Shown one piece after another: positions 36,597 to 47,200 of a stretch of 64,000 bases of DNA. A program made the translations under genes and the position numbers. Below the pieces are notes generated by a model. That model saw nothing but the letters and a program-made list of their open reading frames with translations, did not search any database and had not been told where the DNA came from. Numbering within the stretch: the first letter of the stretch is position 1; each line of letters begins with the position of its first letter. This stretch comes from Trebonia sp963774945. Lineage in GTDB: Bacteria > Actinomycetota > Actinomycetes > Streptosporangiales > Streptosporangiaceae. The stretch is from assembly GCA_963774945.1 (NCBI GenBank), contig CAVZHA010000005.1, positions 310,001 to 374,000 of the forward strand. Direction: 5' to 3'.

Positions 36597-37469
36597 TCAC
36601 GTAAACGGCGCATCAAGTCCGAGCCTATCCATCTCGGCGAGATACCGTGCTGGGTCGTGCACGCGTATTGGTTTGCCTGATTCGCCTGCGGTCCATATAG
36701 CTCGTCGCTTGGCTTTCGGGAAGGCGTCTGGCACTTCATCCTTTCCGCTATCTCTGGCGAGGAATAGCTCTATGGCCGTTGCGACCAGATGCTCAGCCTC
36801 GGCGCGGGTGTAGAAGCGGTTTGGGGGCAGGTGGGCCGCCCTTTCCCTTCCACCATGCAATGTATCCCAAATCGACCGTCCATTCTGGCGGTCTGTGCCC
36901 GCCGCATTCGAGCCGAAGCCGGTTACGAAGGTGTTCCAAAGGACGGGGTAGTAAGCCTGGAGCAGGGCCGACTCACCGAGTACGATCCATGCGTCACCCA
37001 TAACGAGATACCGCACTCGGAAGTCTTCCACATGAAGGTTTTCGGTCGCCTGCCGTATCGATCGGGCATGATCGTTGATACGGTCCCACAGCTTGGTGGC
37101 ATCCGCGCCGGGGCGGGGTCGACCATAGGAGCTGCTGCCGGCCTCGGCCTTGCCCACGTAGATCGGAACGGGCGGACGGTGCCGCTTGAGGCCCGCATAG
37201 GAAGGAAGATCTCCTACATAGTAGAGCGCGTATAGCCCTGCGCCCCGAAACGTCGGAGGCGGGAACTCCAAGAGTGGCTGCTCCTCTATCTTCCTCCGCA
37301 GGCTCTCGCTTAGGCTGTCCTCGCTCAACGGGTTGTACGGCTCTGGTGCTGGAATTCCCTCTGCCGATGGCATCGCCCGCGTGCTCCGTGCGCTCATGTC
37401 ACCGAAGGCTAAAGTATCGGCCAGCCAGATGTCTTCAAACTCAAGGATTGGGACGCCGTCATGCCTCAT
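36597..37469 (-). CDS. Eco29kI-like GIY-YIG restriction endonuclease
   Basis: 290 residues, intact. GIY-YIG nuclease core: FRGAGLYALYYVGD and PVPIYVGKAEAGSSSYGR, then LWDRINDHARSIRQA with the catalytic Arg/His environment, RYLVMGDAWIVLGESALLQ with the metal-binding Glu, and WNTFVTGFGSNAAGTDRQ. This order matches Eco29kI-type type II enzymes, which cut CCGCGG. It stands on the same strand as, and 200 bases after, one of two C5-methyltransferase genes, so together they form a restriction-modification system. Specificity is inferred by family only. Confidence 0.82.
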   Translation of the reverse strand: MRHDGVPILEFEDIWLADTLAFGDMSARSTRAMPSAEGIPAPEPYNPLSEDSLSESLRRKIEEQPLLEFPPPTFRGAGLYALYYVGDLPSYAGLKRHRPPVPIYVGKAEAGSSSYGRPRPGADATKLWDRINDHARSIRQATENLHVEDFRVRYLVMGDAWIVLGESALLQAYYPVLWNTFVTGFGSNAAGTDRQNGRSIWDTLHGGRERAAHLPPNRFYTRAEAEHLVATAIELFLARDSGKDEVPDAFPKAKRRAIWTAGESGKPIRVHDPARYLAEMDRLGLDAPFT

Positions 37470-37670
37470 CCCGACCCGGACCAGGAAAACCGGATCCGTT
37501 GTTCTCAGCAGCAGGGCAGTGTGCCCTCACCCGCAGGCTTACACCGATGTGGTGGGCATCCGACTCAGGATCATCTCGCCGCCGATCGTGGCCCTTCTCG
37601 CCTCTGATGACAGGTCCGCAGGGGCCGGAGACTCCTCGCGTGGGTGGCTTTCCGCTCGGCTTCCTCCCGA

Positions 37671-38939
37671 CTAGTCGGGATTGGTGGCGGCTCGCGCGGA
37701 GTCCTGGAGCGCGCTGGCGACAGCTACGGCCATGGCCTTGCCGAGTTCGACGGGGACGGCGTTCCCAAGTTGGCGCATCTGCTCGCCGCGCGGGCCGGCC
37801 AGTCGGTAGTCGTCCGGGAACGTCATAACCCGGGCGACTTCCCGGACAGTCATGTATCTAAGTGTGCCGTCGTCGCGCCGCAGTACGGTCTCGCCTCCGG
37901 GGACGCCGTGAACTCCGGCCTTGACGGTTTTCGCAGGGCGGTCCAGGTCGTTGGGTGTGTGCCCGGGGTACTCGCGGGCGCCGGGCCAGCCATAGTGATG
38001 CAGCCAGCCCGGGTGCTCCAGCTTTGCCTCCAGGGGCTCCATCGGCTCAGGCAATTTTGGCAAGACTGACAGGCCGGACAGGGCGTCCCGTAGGGTGCGC
38101 CACGGTAGCAGCCCGTCCGGGGCAGGCAGTTCTGCGGGAACGACGCCCTCGCGGGGCGCGATGCCATGCCGCTTCCAATAGGCGCCGCTGGCCTGGTCAC
38201 GCCACAGGGCGCCCTCGGAATGCGTAGGCTCCGGGAAATCCCAGCCACCGAGGCCCAGGTCTTCGCGGAACGCGACGACGAACACCCGCTGGCGGACCTG
38301 CGGGACGCCGTAGTCGGCGGCGTTTACCGACACCTTTTTCACGTGGTAGCGGGTCGCTGGGTCGTAGGCCGGGCCTCCCGGAGCGAGGATTTTGGCGAGC
38401 CGACGGTCGTGGTCCCGCCAGTCCTCGCCTTCGACCCGTCGCTCGAACGGGGCCGACAACTCCCGCAGGATGTAGTCATAGTAGGGCCTGAACGAAGGTC
38501 GCTCCAGGCCCTTAACGTTCTCGGCGATAATCGCCTTGGGCCGAGCCTCCCGGATGCACCGGAACAGTTCCGGCCAAAGATTGCGTCTATCCTCGTATCC
38601 CTTATGCGCGCCGCCAAGACTCCAGGGCTGGCACGGAACGCCGCCAGCGACCACGTCCACCTGGCCCTCCAGGCGAACGAAATCGACCTTCCCGACGTCG
38701 CCCTCGATCAACGGCCACGGATCGCCCAGGGAGCCCGGCAGCGGGTCGCCTACGTGGTAGGCGGTCGCCGGGCCTAGGCGGAGCGTCTGGCAAGCACGGG
38801 CGTCTAGTTCGACCGCCAGCAGGTGGCGGAACCCCGCCTCATGCATCGCCAGCGCCAAGCCACCGCCTCCCGTGAACAGCTCGACGCTCGTCCCCGCCTC
38901 CGCATGCGGAGGCTGTGTGGCAGCGGGCGGGACTGTCAT
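37671..38939 (-). CDS. DNA cytosine-C5 methyltransferase (M1)
   Basis: 422 residues, intact. All main C5 motifs: I ELFTGGGGLALAMHEAGF, IV VAGGVPCQPWSLGGAHKG with catalytic Cys, VI IAENVKGLERPSF, VIII GVPQVRQRVFVVAF, X QLGNAVPVELGKAM. The target-recognition stretch lies between about residues 230 and 330. Probable protecting methyltransferase of the adjacent GIY-YIG enzyme. Divergent from, and clearly paralogous to, the methyltransferase at 39166. Confidence 0.9.
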   Translation of the reverse strand: MTVPPAATQPPHAEAGTSVELFTGGGGLALAMHEAGFRHLLAVELDARACQTLRLGPATAYHVGDPLPGSLGDPWPLIEGDVGKVDFVRLEGQVDVVAGGVPCQPWSLGGAHKGYEDRRNLWPELFRCIREARPKAIIAENVKGLERPSFRPYYDYILRELSAPFERRVEGEDWRDHDRRLAKILAPGGPAYDPATRYHVKKVSVNAADYGVPQVRQRVFVVAFREDLGLGGWDFPEPTHSEGALWRDQASGAYWKRHGIAPREGVVPAELPAPDGLLPWRTLRDALSGLSVLPKLPEPMEPLEAKLEHPGWLHHYGWPGAREYPGHTPNDLDRPAKTVKAGVHGVPGGETVLRRDDGTLRYMTVREVARVMTFPDDYRLAGPRGEQMRQLGNAVPVELGKAMAVAVASALQDSARAATNPD

Positions 38940-39165
38940 TCGGCCACCGTACCGTACAAGCGGCGCGGTGGCCTTGCGCCGCGCTGGACAGATGCCCCGC
39001 AGCCCCTGCTATCCGAAAATTTCCGCCGCCTCGCCAGGCGCCGCAGACAGCCACTACCGTCCTCCCGCTCCGGTACGGGTCACCCGAATGCGCGGATCAC
39101 GCCGATCATCTAGGAGCGGCGCGAGTCCTCCCCAGAATGTCGGTCCATCGATGTAGTGTTCGATC

Positions 39166-40425
39166 ATGGAATCTATAGAAGACAATTTCGATCATATGCC
39201 GATCGGTCGTAAGCGTGCCGGCTCCAGCATCGAGCTGTTCACCGGGGGAGGGGGGCTCGCCTTGGCAATGCATCAGGAGGGTTTCCATAACGTGCTCGCA
39301 GTTGAGCGGGACGCACCGGCCTGCATGACGTTGTTGGTGAACGCGGCCCGCCCATTCTCCCTTGATGACGATGATCCGACCTCCAGCGCCGGCCGGTGGC
39401 CCTTGATCCACGACGACGTTCGAAATATCGACTTCGCCCGCTGGCTCGGCGTGGTCGACGTCGTCGCTGGCGGCGTCCCTTGTCAGCCGTGGAGCCTGGG
39501 TGGCGCGCACAAAGGGTTTCGCGATCCACGCAACCTCTGGCCTGAGCTTTTCCGCTGCGTGCGCCAGACGCGGCCCAAAATCGTTGTTGCCGAGAACGTC
39601 CGCGGACTACTGAGACCGTCGTTCAAGCCGTACTGCGACTACATCCTAAGAGAACTGACCGTGCCCTTGGCGAGCCGGGCAGAGGGTGAGGATTGGACTA
39701 GTCACGACAGTCGTCTTCGAAGGGCGCTTAAAATGCCCCCAGGTGACCCGAGCGAGCGCTACAACGTGATGGTTCGGCTAGTCAACGCGGCAGATTATGG
39801 AGTGCCGCAGACCCGATGGCGCGTTTTTGTCGTCGCCCTTCGTCAGGACCTGGATTGCGGGGACTGGCAGTTTCCACAGCCTACGCATTCGGAGTCGACG
39901 CTGCGCCGAGCCCAGGAGTCCGGCGAGTACTGGGACAGACATGCCATGCGGATGCCCGGGACCGCCGTCCCCGCCCTGATCCCCGTCGAAGAGAAACTGG
40001 CCCCCTGGCGCACGTTGCGCGACGCTATAGGGGATCTACCGTCGCCTGTCGTAGGCGCGGAAGCGCCGGGGTGGCTGCATCATTCAGGTTGGGCAGGCGC
40101 CCGACAGTACCGAGGGCACACGCCCAACAACCTGGATTGGCCGGCGAAAACGGTAAAGGCGGGCGTGCACGGAGTTCCTGGCGGCGAAGGTGTCGTACGG
40201 CTAGACGACGGCTCCCTCCGGAACCTCACGGTTCGCGAGATCGCTCGGGTGATGACGTTTCCCGACTGGTGGGAACTGGTCGGCCCACGCAGCGAGCAGA
40301 TGAGGCAATTGGGTAACGCGGTCCCCGTCGCACTGGGTCGTGCAGTCGCTGGGTCCGTGGCGAGAGCGCTCGAGCCGCTCCAAGAATCAACGGTCCGAGA
40401 AGTATCGAGCGGAGTCACTTTCTGA
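39166..40425 (+). CDS. DNA cytosine-C5 methyltransferase (M2)
   Basis: 419 residues, intact, the same architecture as M1: SIELFTGGGGLALAMHQEGF, VAGGVPCQPWSLGGAHKGF, VVAENVRGLLRPSF, GVPQTRWRVFVVAL, QLGNAVPVALGRAV. The two proteins align nearly end to end but differ at many positions, including the recognition region, so this is an old paralogue rather than a recent duplicate. It could be a second protecting enzyme, or the counterpart of DISARM DrmMII for the operon further on. Which one cannot be told from sequence. Confidence 0.9.
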   Translation: MESIEDNFDHMPIGRKRAGSSIELFTGGGGLALAMHQEGFHNVLAVERDAPACMTLLVNAARPFSLDDDDPTSSAGRWPLIHDDVRNIDFARWLGVVDVVAGGVPCQPWSLGGAHKGFRDPRNLWPELFRCVRQTRPKIVVAENVRGLLRPSFKPYCDYILRELTVPLASRAEGEDWTSHDSRLRRALKMPPGDPSERYNVMVRLVNAADYGVPQTRWRVFVVALRQDLDCGDWQFPQPTHSESTLRRAQESGEYWDRHAMRMPGTAVPALIPVEEKLAPWRTLRDAIGDLPSPVVGAEAPGWLHHSGWAGARQYRGHTPNNLDWPAKTVKAGVHGVPGGEGVVRLDDGSLRNLTVREIARVMTFPDWWELVGPRSEQMRQLGNAVPVALGRAVAGSVARALEPLQESTVREVSSGVTF

Positions 40426-40539
40426 GTCGTTCGGTGCATCTACGGCGATGCCACTTGCAACCTTATTTGCGGGGCGCGTGCCATCTAACCCCATCGCAAG
40501 TGAGAAGCTGAGTGCTGGGCCGTACAACCCCAGGCGTGA

Positions 40540-41020
40540 GTGGCCGGGCTGTTGTTGGGGCTGGAGCGCAAGACGGGCTGGCGCCTCCTCACCGAGCACG
40601 CCGAGGAGGCGACCCCGGACCGGATGTGGCGGCTGTTCGCGGCGGCCTGGTGGGACGATGAGCTGGTCCGCTACGACGTCCGCGGCTACATGGTCTCCGC
40701 GCTCAGCGACCCGGGCGGGGTCGTGATCGGCGACGACACCGAGTTGAGAAACGCGTCACCGCTGTGTCACCCTCGCCATGCTGGCCCTGGCCTGACTGTC
40801 CGTCACCCGCGCCGCACCGGCGGGACCCCGCGCCGCCAGAGCAAGGCATCAGGCAGGTTGACCACCTCGGCCAACGAGATCCGCCGCCTGTTCGCCGCGT
40901 TGTACTGGCCGCCACCGGACGAGGAGCACACCCGCCACTGCTCACAATGGCGTCACCGCCATCAGCAACACGCCGTCATCGCGATTATCAATTACAACGC
41001 CAGCAAGTCCACTAAACGCT
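40540..41020 (+). pseudogene. IS701-family transposase remnant
   Basis: An N-terminal piece (LLLGLERKTGWRLLTEHAEE, WDDELVRYDVRGYM, LSDPGGVVIGDDT with the first catalytic Asp) is joined directly to a C-terminal piece (SANEIRRLFAALYW, HCSQWRHRHQQHAV). The central catalytic region is deleted. No intact ends found. Confidence 0.7.
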
Positions 41021-41068
41021 GCGGGAGTACTAGACGCACCGCCGGTGCATGGGAAACCGCATCAGATG

Positions 41069-42373
41069 CTACTGCCGTCTTGAGGGGCCACAGGAGGGCC
41101 GAGGCGAGTGCGACGCCGCCAGAGGCGTTGTAGGCTCTTGATCCACGATCGGATCGACATTAGCGCGCAATGGCGCTAGTCCTCTCGCAACAACGGCGTC
41201 TCTGAGCTTACCCCGCGCCTTGCCCTCTATCTGGCGGATCCGTTCCCTGGTCACCCCAAACATCTTGCCTATCTCATCCAGGGTCAAAGGTTGGTTTGTG
41301 TCGAGTCCCTCACGCAAACTGATGACCAATGCTTCGCGTTCGCTAAGGTCGAGAAGGGCGTCACGAATAATGCGCTGAACGGCCATTCTGTCAATCAGCT
41401 GAGCGGGATCAGCCTCATCTGCGGCACGCGTTAGGACGAAATCCCCGAGAGTGTCTCCCCCTCCCTCCTCAATCGGTTTATCAAGTGACACAACACCAGC
41501 GGACAGCTGTAGATATTCCGCCACCTTATCCACAGAGAGGCCCGTCACCCTCGATAGACTGGACAGATGGCAAGAATCCGATTCTGCAAGCATTCTATTC
41601 CGAGCAGCCAAGACCTTCTGAACCTGCTCCAATATATGGACCGGGAGGCGGATAAGCCGCCCTTCGTTTGCCATCCCGCGACCAATAGACTGGCGAATCC
41701 ACCACGTTGCATATGTTGAAAATTTGTAGCCCTTCGTCGCGTCAAACTTCTCCACAGCCCTGTGGAGGCCAAGCATTCCATGCTGAACTATGTCTTCCAA
41801 TTCCATATGATCCGAATGATGGGTTTGCGCAATGGACCATACAAGCCGCATGTTGTGCACCATGAAAGCGTCAAATGCTCGGGCGCGCGTATCTAGGGGA
41901 TTTAGGCCCGCACGGTATCCCTCGGGCAGCGGCCTGTCCATAGGAAGGTCTGCATCACGCATCAGAGCAGCCAGTCCAATCTCCTCTTGAGAGGTCAGCA
42001 CCCGCCTCGACGGGTATTTGCTGCGACGGTCTGAACGGAGGACACGCCGCGCCGCCTCGACGTCAGCTTCCGACGCTGCTCGAGGCGCTGGCTGGACGCC
42101 CTGCACAGCATCTTCATAGGGACCGGTCGGCTCGGCCTCGGACATTGAGTCAGGACGAAGCTCAGACGGCGCGACACGAACCTCTGCTGCGGAGAGAGAG
42201 GCCAGAACCGCTCTACGTTCCGCTTCCTGTGCGTGGACTAGGTCGAAAACGCTGTTGACGTCATGAGGTTCGACGACCCCGTCCGTCGCATGCGCCATCA
42301 GAAGCCGCACAATCCGCTGCACGCGACGTTGGTCCGGATGTTCCTTAGAGTCGGTCACATGAGAAGTGTGCAC
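41069..42373 (-). CDS. Sigma-70 family RNA polymerase sigma factor in defence locus
   Basis: 434 residues, intact, in the style of a primary sigma factor rather than an ECF type. About 110 N-terminal residues of unclear function, a region 1.2-like SQEEIGLAALMRD, region 2 DIVQHGMLGLHRAVEKFD and KFSTYATWWIRQSIGR (-10 recognition), region 3 LSRVTGLSVDKVAEYLQLS, region 4 LTLDEIGKMFGVTRERIRQI (-35 recognition helix). ATG 42373. It is divergent from the NERD-helicase/DrmAB operon with 280 bases between them, so it probably transcribes that operon or a phage-responsive set. I know of no standard DISARM gene of this kind. Confidence 0.88.
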   Translation of the reverse strand: MHTSHVTDSKEHPDQRRVQRIVRLLMAHATDGVVEPHDVNSVFDLVHAQEAERRAVLASLSAAEVRVAPSELRPDSMSEAEPTGPYEDAVQGVQPAPRAASEADVEAARRVLRSDRRSKYPSRRVLTSQEEIGLAALMRDADLPMDRPLPEGYRAGLNPLDTRARAFDAFMVHNMRLVWSIAQTHHSDHMELEDIVQHGMLGLHRAVEKFDATKGYKFSTYATWWIRQSIGRGMANEGRLIRLPVHILEQVQKVLAARNRMLAESDSCHLSSLSRVTGLSVDKVAEYLQLSAGVVSLDKPIEEGGGDTLGDFVLTRAADEADPAQLIDRMAVQRIIRDALLDLSEREALVISLREGLDTNQPLTLDEIGKMFGVTRERIRQIEGKARGKLRDAVVARGLAPLRANVDPIVDQEPTTPLAASHSPRPSCGPSRRQ

Positions 42374-42654
42374 CTAAGCTCTCACACTCCCGACACATAC
42401 GCGCTCGTTACTCGTCGAGCCGGGTGAGAACTGCAGGAGACTCGTGCTGAAGGCTGGTGGTCATCCGGAGGAAGCTCGGAAAGCGCGGACAGCTCACAGG
42501 CCACCGGACATCGCCTTGCTTCAACCAGATGCGGGCGCTCAGTCCCAGGTCATCGGTCTGACCAACCTAGGGCGATCTGATCTTAGCCGTGCTTCTACGA
42601 ACACACTGATCGAAACGCTTCCGCTGCGGGCGGCGAAGCGGCAGAATACCGCTT
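42374..42654. promoter_or_regulatory. Divergent promoter region of defence operon
   Basis: 281 bases between the sigma gene and the first operon gene, without a supported coding region. No strong ribosome site precedes ATG 42655; an AGAATA hexamer about 10 bases before it could place transcription start at or near the ATG (leaderless). This reading is speculative. Confidence 0.35.
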
Positions 42655-44268
42655 ATGCGTATGATCCCTGATCAGGTGACGGTTGGCACCAGAAGCAACG
42701 CGGAGAGGGAGCTCTTCCGCCGACTAAAGCTAGTCGACGGTGACTGGTCATTCGCGCTTCACAGCCTTAACCTTGCCGAGCACGTCTGGAAAAGGGTCAG
42801 CGAGATAGATTTCCTGATCGTGGGTCCTCGCGGTATATACGTCCTCGAAGTAAAGGGCGGAGGAGTTTCCTGTGAAGGCGGGATTTGGAGATTCACTGAC
42901 CGCGCCGGCAATAGCCGTCGCAAGCGCGAGAGCCCGTTCAGCCAAGCCAGAACAGCAATGTTCTCCTTGCAGAAGCGACTCGAAGAATCCATGCCACGGG
43001 GAACTCTATCAAAGATCACATTCGGTTATGCTGTCGTGCTTCCAGATTGTGAATTCACTCTTGAGAGCGTCGAGTGGTCGCAAGAGATGGTGATAGACCG
43101 TCGGCAACTAGCCAGTCCTGACCGTTTGCGGAGAGATCTCGGCGGCCTTGCCTCATATTGGCGCGCTAAACCTGGAGCGCGCGACGGCCTACTCACGGAG
43201 GCCCAGATAGCCGAGATACTCAGACTGCTACGGCCGGAATTCGACTTGATTCCCAGCTTGCAGCACGTCGCGAACGTGGCCGATGCTGAACTTGCACGAC
43301 TAACAACCAGTCAATTCCGCGCACTTGACGCAAACCAGCGCAACTCTCGCATCATCTTTGAAGGGGGCGCGGGAACCGGTAAAACACTTCTCGCCGCCGA
43401 GATATGTCGCCGTGAACACTCCAGCGGGCGCAGCACTCTCTTCACATGCCGTAGCGGAATAGTCGCCGGATTCGTAGCAAGTCAGCCGGAAATGGACGGA
43501 GTGGATGTTCTGCCGTTTGGTCGTATTTCGACCGGCGAATCGCGTTCCTACGATGCCGTCGTTGTGGACGAGGCACAGGATCTTTTGAACTTCGATGATC
43601 TAGCGATCCTTGATCGTATCATCGTAGGCGGGCTCGAGAATGGGAGATGGTTCTTCCTTCTCGATAGTAACAACCAACGAGGACTGATCGGTATGTTCGA
43701 TCAAGAAGCGATGGACTATCTCCGATCGTTCAGGCCCGCAGAACTGCTCCTCACCGACAACTGCCGGAATACCCGCGAAATCGTCTCGAGCACACAGACG
43801 CTTACGGGAGCCGACGTGGGGGTGTCAGCCGCGGGCAGGGGGCCTGATGTCGAGACTATATTCGGAACTACGCTCGAGCTTCGCGCAGCTGCAGTGGAAA
43901 GACACCTCAAAAACCTCATCGAGTCCGGAGTGGAACCAGCGGATATCACGCTCCTCTCTCCCCTCCCCCTCAATCAGTCCACCTATGGACGTCTATCGGC
44001 TCGGTGGCGTCAGCGAATCGACATACTGGACCTGCGGAGCTTGCAGTCGCGGCCGCTCTCCCGCATCGGCTTCGCTACGATCGCCGACTTCAAGGGACTG
44101 GAGAGCCGTTTTGTCCTGCTCGCGGACGTCGGGATGAAACACCATGAATTGGATCTTCCCGCCCTATATGTTGGTATGACTCGCGCACGGATCGGGCTCT
44201 GGATTGTCCTTGAGGAAGAGTTCAGAGGACAGCTGCCCACCATGCCTGGCAGGGAGGACGGACATTGA
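42655..44268 (+). CDS. NERD-domain SF1 helicase
   Basis: 537 residues, intact, first gene of the operon. Residues ~15-130 form a nuclease-related (NERD) domain: SEIDFLIVGPRGIYVLEVKG with the Asp and Glu-x-Lys of a PD-(D/E)xK-like fold. A UvrD-like helicase follows: Walker A FEGGAGTGKTLLAAEI near residue 236, Walker B VVVDEAQDLLNF near 300, DNCRNTREIVSS and the C-terminal DFKGLESRFVLLADV and YVGMTRARIGLWIV. Probably processes or degrades foreign DNA. Its stop overlaps the TTG start of the DrmA-like gene. Confidence 0.85.
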   Translation: MRMIPDQVTVGTRSNAERELFRRLKLVDGDWSFALHSLNLAEHVWKRVSEIDFLIVGPRGIYVLEVKGGGVSCEGGIWRFTDRAGNSRRKRESPFSQARTAMFSLQKRLEESMPRGTLSKITFGYAVVLPDCEFTLESVEWSQEMVIDRRQLASPDRLRRDLGGLASYWRAKPGARDGLLTEAQIAEILRLLRPEFDLIPSLQHVANVADAELARLTTSQFRALDANQRNSRIIFEGGAGTGKTLLAAEICRREHSSGRSTLFTCRSGIVAGFVASQPEMDGVDVLPFGRISTGESRSYDAVVVDEAQDLLNFDDLAILDRIIVGGLENGRWFFLLDSNNQRGLIGMFDQEAMDYLRSFRPAELLLTDNCRNTREIVSSTQTLTGADVGVSAAGRGPDVETIFGTTLELRAAAVERHLKNLIESGVEPADITLLSPLPLNQSTYGRLSARWRQRIDILDLRSLQSRPLSRIGFATIADFKGLESRFVLLADVGMKHHELDLPALYVGMTRARIGLWIVLEEEFRGQLPTMPGREDGH

Positions 44269-47200
44269 CCGTGAACGATACCGCATCCGACAGGGACTTG
44301 GTTCTGAGCTATCTCCGACGGCAGCTGATCGGCCCGATCGGCGATGTCGACGAAGTTCTGGGCGAGTTGCCGCACCGACGGTATCTAACGGGAATCCTCT
44401 TCCCTGCGGGCGCTGACGAGAAGACCGGGCTGACTGAAGATATCCAGGATGAGACGTCCGGACAGGTGACTGGACAACTCGGCGAGGATCAAGCCGACGA
44501 CCCGGTCGCTCTCGCCGGCGAGAGGCTGCCGAGTGCCGTCGGCGTGAGCTTCGTCCTTCCTCACTGGTGCTCCGTAAGAGCAGAGATCAGCGCTGCACGC
44601 TACCTGAAGCAGGATGATGGCTGGAAACGGACCGTGATCCAGTTCGCGGGAGACCAGGCCCTCCTGCTCGAGCCGCCGCTGACCCCGGGTGCCACTCAGA
44701 ACCAAATTCTCGATGGCAGCGCAACGGTCGATGTCGTCTGGCGCAGCTTCGGCGACGAGGGCGCCGCACTCGTGACCGTCGCACTCGTGAACAGGAGGAA
44801 GGCATCTGGCGGCGGAGGTATTAACGCGGCTGACTGTCTACTTCAGGTCGACCTGAGGTGTTCGCCGGACGGAGGGTGGATCGCCCCCTACCCATCAAGC
44901 ATCAGTGTCCAGAGCGATGATGAAGAAGAGGAACTCGCACTGCTGTATCGAAATGTGCCTACCTTCGCAGTAGGCCACGGAGCAGCGGCTGTATGGGGGA
45001 ACGGAACCGACAGTCGGGTCGAGTGGGTCGGGACCAGCTACCTGCCCAGCTTCGCCATCCCCAGCGTCCTCTTTGGGCTCGAAGATGCCAAAGACATTCT
45101 ATCGCTAGCCCGTCTCAGCAGAATCGAGTCGGACAAGACGATTGTCGCGGACCTACACCGGTTTATCGACCAATATGAAGCATGGGCCGAGGAACTAGAG
45201 ATAACGGCGACCTCCATTCAGCCGAGGTTGGCAGGCGCGGCAGCCCGTCTTCTGAGCCGTGTGCGTAGTGCTAACCTGCGGATGCGACGTGGCGTACGCC
45301 TGCTCGAGTCCGACGAACATCCATCGGTTCGTAGTGCCTTCGCGTTGGCCAATCGAGTGATGCTCATGCAAATGATTCACTCAGAGGAGGCCTATAGCGG
45401 TCGCAGGAGATTGTGGACTGAGAGCCTTCCTCAGACTCCCAACTACGATGATGCCTCGCGCTTGTGGCGGCCCTTCCAGCTTGCCTTTCTTCTGCTGACC
45501 ATTGAGTCAGTAGCATTGGGCGACTCACCCGATCACGATCTAGTAGACCTGATCTGGTTCCCCACCGGCGGTGGAAAAACCGAAGCTTACTTGGGGCTCG
45601 CTGCTTTCACTATTTTCCTACGGCGGCTCAGCTATGGTGAAATGGGAGCGGGAACCACTATCATCACGCGCTACACGCTCCGTCTGCTGACAGCCCAACA
45701 GTTCCAACGCGCCGCCACATTGGTCTGCGCGTGCGAACTCATCCGCCGAGAGTCACCCGACACGCTGGGCAGCCGACCAATATCAATTGGTGTCTGGGTT
45801 GGAAGCAGCAATAGTCCCAATAGCTACTCCGAAGCAGCGGCGCTATTGGCCAAAATCAAGAATAAGGAGCCTACTAACGTCGGCTTTCAGATCGACGTCT
45901 GCCCCTGGTGCGGAACCGAAACACTTCCAGACGGCGACGCACCAGACGAAGCATACGCTATGCACCCAACCAATGATAGCTTCCGGATGGCCTGCACGAA
46001 TCCTCTCTGCGATTTCCACGACCACCTCCCTTTGTCCTCGGTGGACGAGGATCTCTACGACAATCCACCCACCATCCTAATCGGTACTGTGGACAAGTTT
46101 GCACGGCTCGCATGGGAGGGTCGTGCAGGAGTCTTCCTTGGCGCCGGCAGCGATCCGGGCCCAGCTCTCATTCTTCAAGATGAACTTCACCTGATCTCTG
46201 GGCCGTTGGGCACTATTGTCGGCCTGTACGAGGCTGCGTTCGATACTGTTATGCGTAAGCATGGCGCGCGGCCTAAGATCGTGGCCTCTACGGCTACTAT
46301 TCGCCGAGCAGATGAACAGGTCCACGGTATATTCGGCCGGAAGGTCGCAATGTTTCCCCCATCGGGGCTGGACGCTGACGATTCGTATTTCGTGCGTTTC
46401 GATCGCGACGCACCTGGGCGCCTCTACTGTGGGGTTATGCCACAAGGCCATACCCCTCTTACGGCCATGGTGCACCTGTCAGCGGCCCTGCTGCAAGCTC
46501 CGATGGAACTTCCGTTGAGATCTCCGGCGGACGACGCGTACTGGACTCTCGTCGCTTACCACAACAACCTTCGTGAGCTTGGTAAAAGCGTGACACTTGC
46601 TCACGACGACATACCAGCACGGATCTCGGTAATCGCCGAAGCCGAAGAGGATGCACGGCAACTCTCGGATAACGAGATACTAGAACTAACCAGCAATGTG
46701 CCAGCCAAGGAGATCCCCGAAAAACTGGAACTGATGCAGCGTCGCCGCGGGGAGAAAGGCGCAGTCTCTTTTGTGGCGAGCACCAACATGATTTCGGTTG
46801 GTGTTGATGTACAGCGTCTCGGGTTGATGCTGGTATCAGGTCAGCCAAAGACGACTTCCGAGTACATTCAGGCGACTAGCCGCGTCGGGCGTGGCGCAGT
46901 CGATGGTTTGGTAGTAACCATGTTCTCACCGACCAGGCCGCGTGACCGCTCTCACTACGAGTCGTTCGTCCCGTATCACTCAGCGCTCTATCGGGCCGTC
47001 GAGCCCTCGTCGGTGACACCCTTCGCAGTCCCTGCTCGCAACAGAGCACTCCACGCGGGTCTCGTCGTGATTGCTCGGCACGCCCGCGGGTGGGAACCCA
47101 ACGACGCCGCCTCATTGTTTAACGCGACCGATGTGGAATGGCAGGAGCTCTTGAGCTCTTTCCTCGCGCGGGCGGCATCGGCCGAACCAGACGAGGTTCA

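Noticed and set aside
42444..42671. 75-codon open frame between sigma gene and NERD helicase
   Set aside because: No ribosome site, no recognisable sequence, overlaps the start of the helicase gene; treated as promoter region.
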